In this document: piece by piece, positions 24,075-31,629 of the stretch | Layout: every line of letters starts with the position of its first letter | Position numbering within the stretch: position 1 is the stretch's first letter | Assembly: GCF_002198675.1 (NCBI RefSeq) | Contig: NZ_MWLL01000200.1 | Location: 1-34,584 of the forward strand | Direction of reading: 5' to 3' | From: Kineosporia sp. R_H_3 | GTDB lineage: Bacteria > Actinomycetota > Actinomycetes > Actinomycetales > Kineosporiaceae | Length of the DNA stretch: 34,584 nucleotides | Made by a program: the position numbers and the translations under genes | The notes under the pieces: model-generated | What the model saw: the letters and a program-made list of their open reading frames with translations, nothing else | Databases searched by the model: none | Told to the model about the DNA's origin: nothing

Positions 24075-24935
24075 TCAGCGGTGCACGAACTCGGTGACGA
24101 GCTCCGCCAGGCGCTCCGGGCGGTCCCAGCAGACGAGGGTCATGGATCCCTCGATCATGACGAACTCCGCGGTCGGCACCTCGGCGCAGAAGCGTTGCGC
24201 CAGAGCGGGGACGAAGACCCGGTCGTCCGCCCCCCACGCGACGAGGAAGGGCAGCGTCGTCGTCCGCAACGCCGCGGCGGCCTCGTTCGTGACCCGCGGG
24301 CCGAAGCCCTTGATCGCCTTGGCGGCGTCCCGGCGGACGGCCCGGTCCGCGAGCAGCGCGTCCGCCCAGCGACGGATCTTCACGCCGTCCACCTCGTGCG
24401 TGAGCCGGCCGAACACGAACGGGAGCCGCCAGAACATGCGGACCTTGAGCGCACGGGCGGTCAGCGCCATCCCGCCGGGCACGTACGGCAGCAGCTTGAA
24501 GTAGCTGAACATCCGGGGCGGGAAGGCGTCGTACATGTCGCAGTTGGTGAGCACGACCCGGGCCAGCCGTTCCGGGTGGTTCGCGGCGACGACCTGGCTG
24601 ATCGCCCCGCCGCTGTCGTTGCCGACGAGGGTCACGTCGCGCAGGTCGAGGTCCTCGATCAGGTCGGCGACCGCCCGGGCCAGACCCGCGGCGGACAGGT
24701 CGGCGTCGCGGTCCGCGGGCAGCCGGTGCGCCCCCATCGGCAGCGTCGGCAGGATGCAGCGGAACCCCGGGAGCAGCGGCGGCATCCGGTCCCAGTGCGA
24801 CGCCTCGGCGAGCACGAGGTGCAGGAACACGACGACCGGGCCCTCGCCGATGTCGCGGTACTCGACGGGGCCGAGGTGCGTGCGGGCCACCTTCGGCGCG
24901 GGCCACGCGTGGGCGGGACGGTCGGTCTCGGTCAT
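24075..24935 (-). CDS. alpha/beta hydrolase, haloalkane dehalogenase/epoxide hydrolase-like
   Basis: A 286-residue alpha/beta hydrolase. The nucleophile elbow is VGNDSGG (Asp107), as in haloalkane dehalogenases and epoxide hydrolases, and the acid region reads WGADDRVF. Two features are odd: the oxyanion HG motif is FLHLVLAEASHWD (Gly replaced), and the place normally holding the catalytic His reads EGSMTLVCWDRPERLAEL with no His. It may therefore be inactive or use different chemistry. ATG start with CGGGAGGC upstream. It is controlled, by inference, by two tandem TetR-type palindromes at 24953-24993. No regulator gene is next to it. Confidence 0.82.
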   Translation of the reverse strand: MTETDRPAHAWPAPKVARTHLGPVEYRDIGEGPVVVFLHLVLAEASHWDRMPPLLPGFRCILPTLPMGAHRLPADRDADLSAAGLARAVADLIEDLDLRDVTLVGNDSGGAISQVVAANHPERLARVVLTNCDMYDAFPPRMFSYFKLLPYVPGGMALTARALKVRMFWRLPFVFGRLTHEVDGVKIRRWADALLADRAVRRDAAKAIKGFGPRVTNEAAAALRTTTLPFLVAWGADDRVFVPALAQRFCAEVPTAEFVMIEGSMTLVCWDRPERLAELVTEFVHR

Positions 24936-24952
24936 GGTTGCCTCCCGGAAGG

Positions 24953-24993
24953 TGTAGTCCGTACTACATCACATTCTTGTAGTAGGCACTACA
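24953..24993. promoter_or_regulatory. tandem TetR-type operators upstream of the hydrolase
   Basis: Two 16-bp palindromes of identical form TGTAGT-N4-ACTACA lie at 24953-24968 and 24978-24993, centre to centre 25 bp. They stand out as the only AT-richer patch nearby and begin 18 bp upstream of the hydrolase ATG, placing them over its promoter. Confidence 0.8.
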
Positions 24994-25029
24994 CCAGCCG
25001 GACGCCGCCCGCGCGCGAGGCCGGGTCCG

Positions 25030-25194
25030 CTAGACGACGCGGCGCGGACCGGGCGCCGAGTCGCGGGTGCGGCGGATCAGGTCGTAGCCGCAGGCGTCGC
25101 AACGGCTCACGCCGTCGCCGAGGCCGGCGCTGCACTCGGGGCAGGACGTCACCGTCTGCCGGGTGCGGAACAGTCTCTTCAGGAAGGTGCCCAT
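25030..25194 (-). CDS. small zinc-ribbon protein
   Basis: A 54-residue protein, MGTFLKRLFRTRQTVTSCPE at its start, with a double CxxC ribbon (CPEC near residue 18 and CDAC near 34) and an Arg-rich tail. GGAGG lies 10 nt before this ATG and only 1 nt before an alternative ATG three codons upstream (25203). It probably binds zinc; the partner is unknown. Confidence 0.7.
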   Translation of the reverse strand: MGTFLKRLFRTRQTVTSCPECSAGLGDGVSRCDACGYDLIRRTRDSAPGPRRVV

Positions 25195-25322
25195 CGTCCC
25201 CATGCCTCCGGGTCCGCGACGCCCGCGACCTCTTGGTCGGGACAGGTCGCCGCGGTACCTCCAGGAGACACCCTGGACGGCGGGCCCGGACAGGTGCGTT
25301 CGTCCGTGGCCGCGTCCGGCGC

Positions 25323-25685
25323 TCAGCGCGCGAGGTACTCCAGCGCCTTGTCCCGGCTCGGGAACGCCAGGGCGCCCAGGCCACCGGCCATGAGCTGCAG
25401 GCCGCGCACCACGGAGCGGCCGATGCCGCTGACACCGACGAACGCAACCTTCGCGCCGGCCGGGTCCATGCGCTCGCGGTACGCGTGCTTCACGGCGTCG
25501 AGGAAGTCCGGGTGCGGGCGGTCGTTCGGGTCGACGAGGATGAGCACCCGCGCGCCCTGACCGACCCCCTCGACCTCGGACACCTGCTCCTCGAGCAGGG
25601 CCAGCATCTCGTCCTTGGACATCCCGCCGCGATAGTCCACGGACAGGAACCGCAGCCCGTTCTCCTCGAGCCACTCGCAACGCAT
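25323..25685 (-). CDS. SpoIIAA-like (STAS/SEC14-type) small protein
   Basis: A 120-residue protein with the length and alternating beta/alpha pattern of SpoIIAA-like proteins: GLRFLSVDYRGGMSKDEML near the N-terminus, VLILVDPNDRPHPDFLDAV in the middle and VAFVGVSGIGRSVV later. Such proteins are non-enzymatic and of unclear function. ATG with GGAGG 6 nt upstream. Assignment is by pattern. Confidence 0.65.
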   Translation of the reverse strand: MRCEWLEENGLRFLSVDYRGGMSKDEMLALLEEQVSEVEGVGQGARVLILVDPNDRPHPDFLDAVKHAYRERMDPAGAKVAFVGVSGIGRSVVRGLQLMAGGLGALAFPSRDKALEYLAR

Positions 25686-25724
25686 TGAGACCTCCGGTGG
25701 ATCGCTCCGTCGTCCGGATGATCG

Positions 25725-26999
25725 TCAGCCGCAGCGGCGTCCTTGAGCCGGGTAGCCCAGGAGACCGCGCAGCGGGCCGTGCAGCGCGGCGTTCGAGTAC
25801 AGCCCGCCGCCCCGGTCGCCCGCCCGGCCCCCGGTGCGGTCGGCGAAACGGCCGCCGGCCTCCTCGACGAGAAGGATCCAGGGCGCGTGGTCCCAGACGT
25901 GGTACCCCTCGGCGAGCACGGCGTCGATCTCGCCGCGGACGAGCCCCACCAACGGGAGCGGACTCACCGGCGGTCGCCGCGTGCCCGCGGGGAGCCGTGC
26001 CCTCGCCGCGTCACCGACGGCGTCGACGACGGCGCCGGCGAGCGCCGCCGTCGTGCTGACCTCGAGCCGGCGCGGCGCGCCGTCCGCCCGCGGCCACGCC
26101 GCCTCGAAGGCGCCCCCGCCCCGGGTCGCCCACCAGCAGCGGCGCAGCGCGGGCGACGTGACGACGGCGACCTGGGTCGCGCCCCGGACCTGGAGCGCGA
26201 CGTGGACCCGCCAGTTCGGGTCGCCCCGCACGAAGGCGCCGGTGCCGTCGATCGGGTCGAGGACCCACACCCGCTCCGACTCCCCGACGCGACCGAGCTC
26301 CTCGCCGAGGAACGCGTCGTCGGGCCGCGCCTGCGACAGCGACTCCCGGAGCAGCCGTTCGACGGCCCGGTCGGCCTCCGTGACCGGTGACCCGTCGGCC
26401 TTCGGCGTCGCCGCGACCCCGGCCTCGAAGTGGGCCGACGCCAGGCGCGCCGCGCGGTCCGAGACGTCGAACGCGAGCCGGAGGTCGTCGAGGAGGTCCG
26501 CCGCCGGCACCGGCTTCTCCAGCAGCACCGCGGCGAGCCACGGGCCGTCGAAGTCCCGCCGCCCGACCTCACGGAACCCGAGCCGGGCGTAGTAGGACCG
26601 CAGCGCCCCGTTGCTCTCGACGCAGTCCAGGCGCACCGTCGGCGCCCGCGCGTCCCTCGCCCGCTCCTGCACCCACGCGAGGAGGCGCTCGCCGACGCCG
26701 AGCCCGGCGAAGCGCCTGCCGACGACGAGGCCGTGGACGTAGGCGGCGAAGGCGTGGTCGGCCTGCCAGACCGGCTCGTCCGCCCACAGCAGGCGCAGCC
26801 CCCCGGCGACCTCGCCGTCATCGGTCTGCGCGACGTGCCACTGGCCGTCGACCACCTGGGCGTGGACGTCGTCCCGGGTCAGGTGACCGTGGCCCCACTG
26901 CTCGATCCCCTGCGCCGCCAGCCAGTTCTCGGCCTCCACGCGGAGGCGGTGCAGCACGCCGACGTCGTCGCGGGTCGCCGGGCGGACGGTGATCTCCAC
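25725..26999 (-). CDS. GNAT acetyltransferase-inositol monophosphatase fusion
   Basis: One frame of 424 residues joins two enzymes. Residues 1-160 are a GNAT domain (VEITVRPATRDDVGVLHRLR; AYVHGLVVGRRFAGLGVGER; GALRSYYARLGF). Residues about 165-424 are an inositol-monophosphatase/histidinol-phosphatase domain with the metal ligands in FLGEELG, VWVLDPIDGTGAF and WDHAPW. The substrate of either half is unknown. No stop separates them, but an internal GTG at 26510 with GGAG 6 nt upstream could also give a separate phosphatase. The GTG start at 26999 has no strong ribosome binding site. Confidence 0.85.
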   Translation of the reverse strand: MEITVRPATRDDVGVLHRLRVEAENWLAAQGIEQWGHGHLTRDDVHAQVVDGQWHVAQTDDGEVAGGLRLLWADEPVWQADHAFAAYVHGLVVGRRFAGLGVGERLLAWVQERARDARAPTVRLDCVESNGALRSYYARLGFREVGRRDFDGPWLAAVLLEKPVPAADLLDDLRLAFDVSDRAARLASAHFEAGVAATPKADGSPVTEADRAVERLLRESLSQARPDDAFLGEELGRVGESERVWVLDPIDGTGAFVRGDPNWRVHVALQVRGATQVAVVTSPALRRCWWATRGGGAFEAAWPRADGAPRRLEVSTTAALAGAVVDAVGDAARARLPAGTRRPPVSPLPLVGLVRGEIDAVLAEGYHVWDHAPWILLVEEAGGRFADRTGGRAGDRGGGLYSNAALHGPLRGLLGYPAQGRRCG

Positions 27000-27120
27000 C
27001 GGACGACGGTAGCGGCGCCCGCTGCACGCGGTCGTGACATCGATCCGGACCCCGCTGCGATGCCAGAGCACCGAACGACTGAGGGAGCAGCCGTTCCGCC
27101 GTCCGGTCGGTCTGCGACGG

Positions 27121-27588
27121 TCAGGCCGGCGCCGCGACCTCTTCCGCCGCAGCCGCGGACGCCTCGTCGCCCAGGACCGCCGCCGGGTCCATCCACATGA
27201 CCTGCCAGCCGTGGCCGTCGAGGTCGAAGAAGCTGCGCGAGTACATGAACCCGTGGTCCTCGGCGCCGTCCGCCTCGCGGCCGCCCGCCGCGAGCGCCGC
27301 GGCGCCGACCGCGTCGACGTCGTCGCGGGACGTGACGCTGAACGTGAACAGCGACAGCGTGTGCGTGGTGGGGTCGCCGACGGGCAGGTGCGCGAAATCG
27401 GCGAACTTCTCGCGGACGAGCAGCATGACGAAGGCGTGCTCGCCGACGAGCATGCAGGCGGAGGTCTCGTCCGAGAACGCCGGGTTGAAGCTGAACCCGA
27501 GCGCACCGAAGAACGCCCGGCTGCGCGCGACGTCCGCGACGGGGAGGTTGACGAACAGCATGCGGCCGGGGTGCGCGGGAGGGGTCAT
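27121..27588 (-). CDS. VOC family (glyoxalase/bleomycin-resistance fold) protein
   Basis: A 155-residue vicinal-oxygen-chelate protein starting LFVNLPVADVARSRAFFGAL after a short leader. SFFDLDGHGWQVMWMDP is the usual closing strand. Members are metal-dependent lyases, dioxygenases or binding proteins; function here is unassigned. ATG with GGAG 7 nt upstream. The YCII gene lies 86 bp upstream on the same strand, a frequent pairing in actinomycetes. Confidence 0.88.
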   Translation of the reverse strand: MTPPAHPGRMLFVNLPVADVARSRAFFGALGFSFNPAFSDETSACMLVGEHAFVMLLVREKFADFAHLPVGDPTTHTLSLFTFSVTSRDDVDAVGAAALAAGGREADGAEDHGFMYSRSFFDLDGHGWQVMWMDPAAVLGDEASAAAAEEVAAPA

Positions 27589-27674
27589 GGCGGTCTCCGG
27601 TTTCGGTGGCTCGGCGGGGTACGGGCTGTAGATCGGCGCGGACGGCGGAACTCATCGGGTCCGCGCGACCCGGG

Positions 27675-28016
27675 TCAGGAGAGCGGGTCGAACATGATCT
27701 CCCGGACCTCCTGCGCGCACCGGCAGGCTTCGGCGATCCGGGCGGCCCACTGCAGGGCGTCCTCCCGCGAGGGCACCTCGATGATCGAGAACCCTCCGAC
27801 GACCGCCTTGGTCTCCGGGAACGGGCCGTCGCTGACCGTCCCGTCCGTCGCGACGATGCTCGCCCGCTGCGTCCGGAGCCCGCACCCGAAGATCCACACC
27901 CCGGCGTCCTTGGCCTGCTGCACCACGGCGTGCGAGGCATCACCGACGGCCGGGAAGTCCTCGTCGGGGATGTGGTCCATCGCGCCGTCGTCGAACGAGA
28001 TCAGGTACCGCTGCAT
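27675..28016 (-). CDS. YCII/DGPF domain protein
   Basis: A 113-residue YciI-related protein, MQRYLISFDDGAMDHIPDED at the start, with the diagnostic TVSDGPFPETKAVVGGFSII in the middle. DGPF proteins are small dimeric ferredoxin-like folds that often accompany sigma factors or VOC proteins; enzymatic role unknown. ATG with GGAGG 6 nt upstream. Confidence 0.85.
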   Translation of the reverse strand: MQRYLISFDDGAMDHIPDEDFPAVGDASHAVVQQAKDAGVWIFGCGLRTQRASIVATDGTVSDGPFPETKAVVGGFSIIEVPSREDALQWAARIAEACRCAQEVREIMFDPLS

Positions 28017-28425
28017 GCAAGCCTCCTGCGGGTCGTGAGTCCTCTGCCGTGTCACGTCGCAGCGGCAGGACCGCCTCCGTTGTGCGGACTGACCCGGGAG
28101 ACTGCCGGACGTCTCTGAATTGAGCGGGTTCGCAGGTCCAGGTCGTCCGGGTCGTCGGAAGCGGGGTGGGGAAGCTGTCCGAATGCGCCGAGGCGGGCGG
28201 TGCCGTGGGCGGTGCCTCAGAGGACCGCGCAGCGCTGCAGCACCTCGGCCCCTCCGGTTCCAGGGGCCGGCGGGCCGTAAGCGATGTCGTGGACGTGAGG
28301 GCGGATGCAGATGAACGCCAGGTCGGCGCACGTCAGTACGGACGAGCCTGCGGGGCGTCGCTCGAAGTGGCGACGGTCTCGGCTGCGTCGTCCGCGGCGC
28401 GCCGGAGCCGACCCCGGGCGGGGGC
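28017..28425. other. intergenic, no convincing gene
   Basis: This 409-bp stretch holds the YCII ribosome binding site and then GC-rich sequence without a supported gene. A short minus-strand open stretch near 28220-28330 (ADLAFICIRPHVHDIAYG) may be a gene remnant, but no start or family can be supported. Confidence 0.4.
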
Positions 28426-28569
28426 CTAGTCCAGGCCCTTGTTGTCCCGCTCGGTGGGACGGCGGATGCCGCGGAACCGATCGAGCAGAGACATGTCGTA
28501 CGTGCCGAACGGAATGCACGCCAAGGCCACGGCGAGGAGGATCACGCCGCAGACGTACAGAACGACCAC
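28426..28569 (-). CDS. 47-residue single-helix membrane microprotein (copy 1)
   Basis: This short protein has a hydrophobic helix (about residues 2-18, VVLYVCGVILLAVALA), then CIPFG and a cytoplasmic tail SLLDRFRGIRRPTE ending DNKGLD. It is 36/47 identical to the protein at 32871-33014, with the same length. The GTG at 28569 was chosen because it gives exactly the twin's start position; AGAGG lies 7 nt upstream. Conservation of the tail over the DNA-level divergence supports a real gene. Function unknown; I recognise no family. Confidence 0.75.
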   Translation of the reverse strand: MVVLYVCGVILLAVALACIPFGTYDMSLLDRFRGIRRPTERDNKGLD

Positions 28570-28986
28570 CGTGCCACCTCTCGCCGCAGCCAGCACCGAC
28601 CGCAGCGGCCGGCACACGGACCAGACGTCCATCCTGGCGGGCGACGTTGCCAGGCGCCAGAACTTGCTCCGACCCGGGCGGAGTGGGTCCGTGCGGTCGG
28701 ACCACCACGGCCTGGCACCTCCGGCCAGGGCCCCAGAGCGAACGGGCCCGAACCCTCATGAGGTCCTGACCTCTTCGATGTCGTGGGACATCACAGAACG
28801 GTGGCAGTGAGAACCGTCGCCCTTCATTCGAGACGCAACCGCAGCTCGCCCATGGCGACTTGTCCCCAGCTGTCGCGTTTGGGTTGAGGGCGCTGCAGCA
28901 CCTCGACATACTTCTCCCCGATCGCGGCGTCGCGATCGGCTGCGGGCGGGCGGCTGTCGAACGAACTCGGGGAAGGACCTCGATCC
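28570..28986. other. intergenic with hairpins and a degenerate third att-like repeat
   Basis: The part next to the microprotein (28570-28660) resembles the flank of its twin (33015-33105), including CAGACGTCCATC. Further right are a GAGGTC-CT-GACCTC hairpin (28760-28773), a GATGTC-N4-GACATC palindrome (28777-28792) and ACGGTGGCAGTGAGA (28798-28812), a degraded version of the tRNA-end repeat seen at 30201. A minus-strand open stretch ending at 28824 (AAIGEKYVEVLQ) could be a gene end but has no supported start. Confidence 0.5.
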
Positions 28987-29877
28987 ATGGCAGTGCACCT
29001 CCGTTCCGGGCAGCAGCGCGGCCGTCGCCGCATCGTGATGGCGGCGACCCTCGCTTTGGCCGCCGCCTCGACGGCCACCGTCGCGCACGCCGACACTCCG
29101 GCACAGGCACCGGCGGGCGCGAAGTACAGCAAGATCCTTGCCCAGAAGAACCACACCCTCTACCACCGCAGCGCCGACGCCACCTCGAGCCGTTTCACGA
29201 CCACCACGGGCTCCTGGTCCTTGATCGCGGTGCACCCCGACGCGGACAACGACTTCGACATCTCGGTGTCCGGCAACGGCGTGACGCAGGCCAGCCGGCT
29301 GGGTCGCAACGCCACCGACGTGGTGCTGGTCGACGGCGCCCACGCAGACCCGGCGAACTACACCACCACGGTGACGCGGTACGGGTCTGGCTCCGGCGGG
29401 TACGACGTCGCGTTCGACGAGAAGATCCCCAACCAGGACGGCACCCCGGACTTCCCGGTGCACGACTACGGGGACGAGACCGTCAGCGGTGGCGGTGACG
29501 TCTGGCCCACCGACATGTCGGTCGCGCAAGGCCCCGACGGCAAGGTGGCCGCGATCTTCCAGGTCACCCTCGAGGCGGGCCAGGACTACCTGCTCACGGC
29601 TCGGCAGAACCGCGGAAACCTCGCTCTCTTCCAGAGCGTCGCCGGTGACCCGTTGCAGGGCTGGAGCGACGCCGTGGTGAAGATCCCCACCGGCAAGAAT
29701 TGCGCCTGGTTCCGCCCCAGCACCTCGGACGTCTACGGCATGGTGGTCCGCTACGACGACGGCAACGGCGGCTATCTGTCGTACTGGCAGTACGTCGACG
29801 TCGTCGCCGCGACGCCCGCCCAGGCGCTCGCCAAGTCGCTGAAGGAAGGCTGCGGCCCCGTCGTCACGGGCCGCTGA
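28987..29877 (+). CDS. secreted protein of unknown function
   Basis: A 296-residue protein with a clear Sec signal: basic start RRRIVMAATLALAAASTA, then cleavage likely after AHA at about residues 33-35. The mature part is rich in strands, Gly, Asp and Tyr (DADNDFDISVSGNGV; YGSGSGGYDVAF; YLLTARQNRGNLALF), and contains only two cysteines. No catalytic motif is recognised. ATG with GGGGAAGGA about 10 nt upstream. It sits alone between the degenerate repeat at about 28.8 kb and the left tRNA repeat, so it may be cargo of an older insertion. Similar secreted proteins of actinomycetes lack a defined role. Confidence 0.8.
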   Translation: MAVHLRSGQQRGRRRIVMAATLALAAASTATVAHADTPAQAPAGAKYSKILAQKNHTLYHRSADATSSRFTTTTGSWSLIAVHPDADNDFDISVSGNGVTQASRLGRNATDVVLVDGAHADPANYTTTVTRYGSGSGGYDVAFDEKIPNQDGTPDFPVHDYGDETVSGGGDVWPTDMSVAQGPDGKVAAIFQVTLEAGQDYLLTARQNRGNLALFQSVAGDPLQGWSDAVVKIPTGKNCAWFRPSTSDVYGMVVRYDDGNGGYLSYWQYVDVVAATPAQALAKSLKEGCGPVVTGR

Positions 29878-30200
29878 CGCCGGCGGGGACGGCGGGACGC
29901 GACCGACGACCGCCTCACCGCCTCACCGCCTACGGACGGCGCGGGCCCTGCCGGCAACGCTCGGCGCGGTCTGCGTCGTCCGGGCAGGCGACCTCCTCCA
30001 GCGTGAGCCCGCGGGGCCACGCCGAGCTCGTTCTCGGGCACGGCGGCGTCGTCGGGCACGGCCGGGGTCGAGCTGCTCAGGTCCCCTGCCAGCCCGGCCG
30101 GACCGCCCGCGGCCACCGCCCGGACCAGCGCCCAGAACAAGGGACGCCTGAACCCACAGTCCGCAGGTTCAGGCGTCCGCGATGTCCTGAGACATCACAC
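29878..30200. other. intergenic; terminator-like hairpin and GATGTC palindrome
   Basis: No gene is supported. A hairpin with 13-bp perfect arms (GGACGCCTGAACC, 30142-30154 and 30166-30178) may end the secreted-protein transcript. GATGTC-CTGA-GACATC (30181-30196) follows at once and matches the palindrome at 28777. Confidence 0.55.
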
Positions 30201-30388
30201 GAGCGGTGGCGGTGGGACCCGTCGCGGGCTCGTTCCTCGCCCGCTCCTCCCAAATCCCGCAGCGTCCTTGTTCGTTGCACGCGAAGGGACCCCCGGGGAA
30301 GTGCGTCCCAGGGGTCCCTTCGCGTGCAACGAGCGGTGGCGGTGGGATTTGAACCCACGGAGGGCTTGCACCCTCACACGCTTTCGAG
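30201..30388. repeat. left copy of tRNA-Ser-end direct repeat (attL-like)
   Basis: The last 58 bp (30331-30388) are identical to 34467-34524, which is the 3' half of tRNA-Ser(CGA) on the minus strand. The match stops in the anticodon loop, a usual crossover point for tyrosine integrases. The preceding 130 bp also resemble 34345-34466. The 17-mer GAGCGGTGGCGGTGGGA occurs at both ends of this block. Confidence 0.8.
30272..30332. terminator. 22-bp-arm hairpin inside the left repeat
   Basis: Arms 30272-30293 and 30311-30332 are perfectly complementary around a 17-nt loop containing GAAGTGCGT. It corresponds in place to the tRNA terminator hairpin at 34412-34468 but has a different distal stem. 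It is probably the former terminator of the tRNA gene. Confidence 0.65.
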
Positions 30389-30485
30389 AACTGCCCCTCC
30401 GCGTCCATACGCGTCCGCCGAGCACGATCCCGCAGACCGCGAGGTCCTGGCGGATACCCGACGAACGTCGGCAGCCGTAGGCGAA

Positions 30486-30506
30486 TGAGACCAGAACTGA
30501 GACCAC
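30486..30506. other. arm-type repeats near the left att
   Basis: TGAGACCAGAAC (30486-30497) overlaps a second ACTGAGACCA. TGAGACCAGAAC recurs at 34282-34293 near the right repeat. Short direct repeats 100-200 bp inside each core are what integrase arm-binding sites look like. Confidence 0.5.
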
Positions 30507-30554
30507 AGTGCGGACCCTGGGAGCGCGTGGTCATCAGGCGAAATCACTGGTCCA

Positions 30555-30590
30555 GTGTTCGCCGTTCGGTATTGACCGAACAGCGAACAC
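30555..30590. promoter_or_regulatory. operator palindrome of the AbiE-like pair, with promoter
   Basis: GTGTTCGCCGTTCGGT (30555-30570) faces its complement at 30575-30590 with one mismatch and a 4-nt centre. TTGACC (30572-30577) in the centre could be a -35 box, and AATGCT at 30595-30600 a weak -10 with 17-nt spacing. Transcription would then start near 30607, the first GTG, suggesting a leaderless message repressed by its own product. Confidence 0.65.
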
Positions 30591-30606
30591 CTGCAATGCT
30601 CGCCTG

Positions 30607-31629
30607 GTGGACTCCGAAAGCTCCGTGATCGACGCCTTCAGCCAACTGGGGCTGCGGCTGGCGGTCCCGCCGCTCTCAGACGCGGGTGTCGACGTGATCC
30701 TTGACCCCGCCGGCATCCATATGCCGGTGCGGCTCCAACGGCGGGCACTGGTGGATGGTGACGAGGCCCGCCGGCTCTTGAGAGGAAGCCGACCACCCGG
30801 CACCCTCCTCTTGGTCGTGGGCGACCGCGTCACCGCTGAGGCAAGAGCCCACCTGCTCGAGGGACGCGCGGGGTACCTGGATCTGCGGGGCCGGCTCGCC
30901 GCGCGCACCGATCGGCTGGTACTGGACGTAGAGGTCTCGCCGCGAAAGGGTCGATCGGCGCGGACCAAGGCCTTCTCCGGTCCGGCCGGTCTTGAGATCG
31001 CCGTGGCGTTGCTGCTGGAGCCACAAAGCCCAGTTGCCGTAAGAGCACTTGCGCGGAGGCTCGGACGTGCCCCCAGCACGGTTTCCGACGTGCTGGGGCA
31101 ACTCCGCACAGAGGGGCTCGTTGACATGAGGAGCTCCGTGGTCGGCCCGGATCTGTTCTGGGCCTTGGCGGACGGCTGGCCGTCGCGCCGCACGCCGTTG
31201 CTCCAGGTCCCGGATCCGTCCGATGAACCGCTCGCAGCTGCGCTCCGCCTCGGCCTGCACGACGTGACCCACTCGACGGGTTGGGCGATGACCGGAACAA
31301 CAGCAGCACTGGCCCACGGGGCGCCGATCGCGACAACCGCCTCGCAGATCCTCGACTTCTACGTTCCCGACGAGGCGACCTTTACTCGCGCCCGCACGCT
31401 GCTGGGCGTTGCGCCGTCCTCGACGACAGCCGGCGCGACCATCCGCGTCGCCCCAGTACCGGCCGCGGCGAACCGCCGCCTCCCCGGTCCGGCCAAGGGA
31501 CGCATGCCCGGGTCTGGGTGGCCACTGGCCCACCCCCTGTTCGTCGCCCTTGATCTCGCCCAGGACGAGGGACGCGGGCGGCAGATCCTCAACGAGTGGA
31601 CGCCGGACGGGGGCGTTCGTGTCTGGTGA
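30607..31629 (+). CDS. AbiEi-like winged-helix antitoxin/regulator
   Basis: A 340-residue protein. The first 130 residues have alternating strands and helices (LLLVVGDRVTAEARAHLLEG, then AGYLDLRGRLAARTDRLVLD). A winged-helix domain at about 143-175 reads VRALARRLGRAPSTVSDVLG followed by QLRTEGLVD. The C-terminal part is mixed. The layout, gene order and downstream nucleotidyltransferase fit the AbiEi role of an autorepressing type IV antitoxin. I start it at GTG 30607, just after the operator, since an upstream start at 30508 would put the operator inside the gene; GTG 30625 is possible. No Shine-Dalgarno is visible. Confidence 0.7.
   Translation: MDSESSVIDAFSQLGLRLAVPPLSDAGVDVILDPAGIHMPVRLQRRALVDGDEARRLLRGSRPPGTLLLVVGDRVTAEARAHLLEGRAGYLDLRGRLAARTDRLVLDVEVSPRKGRSARTKAFSGPAGLEIAVALLLEPQSPVAVRALARRLGRAPSTVSDVLGQLRTEGLVDMRSSVVGPDLFWALADGWPSRRTPLLQVPDPSDEPLAAALRLGLHDVTHSTGWAMTGTTAALAHGAPIATTASQILDFYVPDEATFTRARTLLGVAPSSTTAGATIRVAPVPAAANRRLPGPAKGRMPGSGWPLAHPLFVALDLAQDEGRGRQILNEWTPDGGVRVW

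Noticed and set aside
28824-29156. Minus-strand open frame ending AAIGEKYVEVLQ
   Set aside because: Mostly antisense to the secreted protein's signal region; only about 40 codons look protein-like, with no start or family.
28777-30196. Insertion sequence bounded by GATGTC palindromes
   Set aside because: The palindromes are internal hairpins rather than terminal inverted repeats, and no transposase lies between them.
30331-30388. Second tRNA-Ser gene
   Set aside because: Only the 3' half from the anticodon loop onward is present; the acceptor 5' strand and D-arm are missing.
30195-30506. Minus-strand open frame across the left att-like repeat
   Set aside because: It runs through the tRNA fragment, hairpin and arm repeats; composition and absence of a ribosome binding site argue against coding. 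It is not an integrase remnant I can support.
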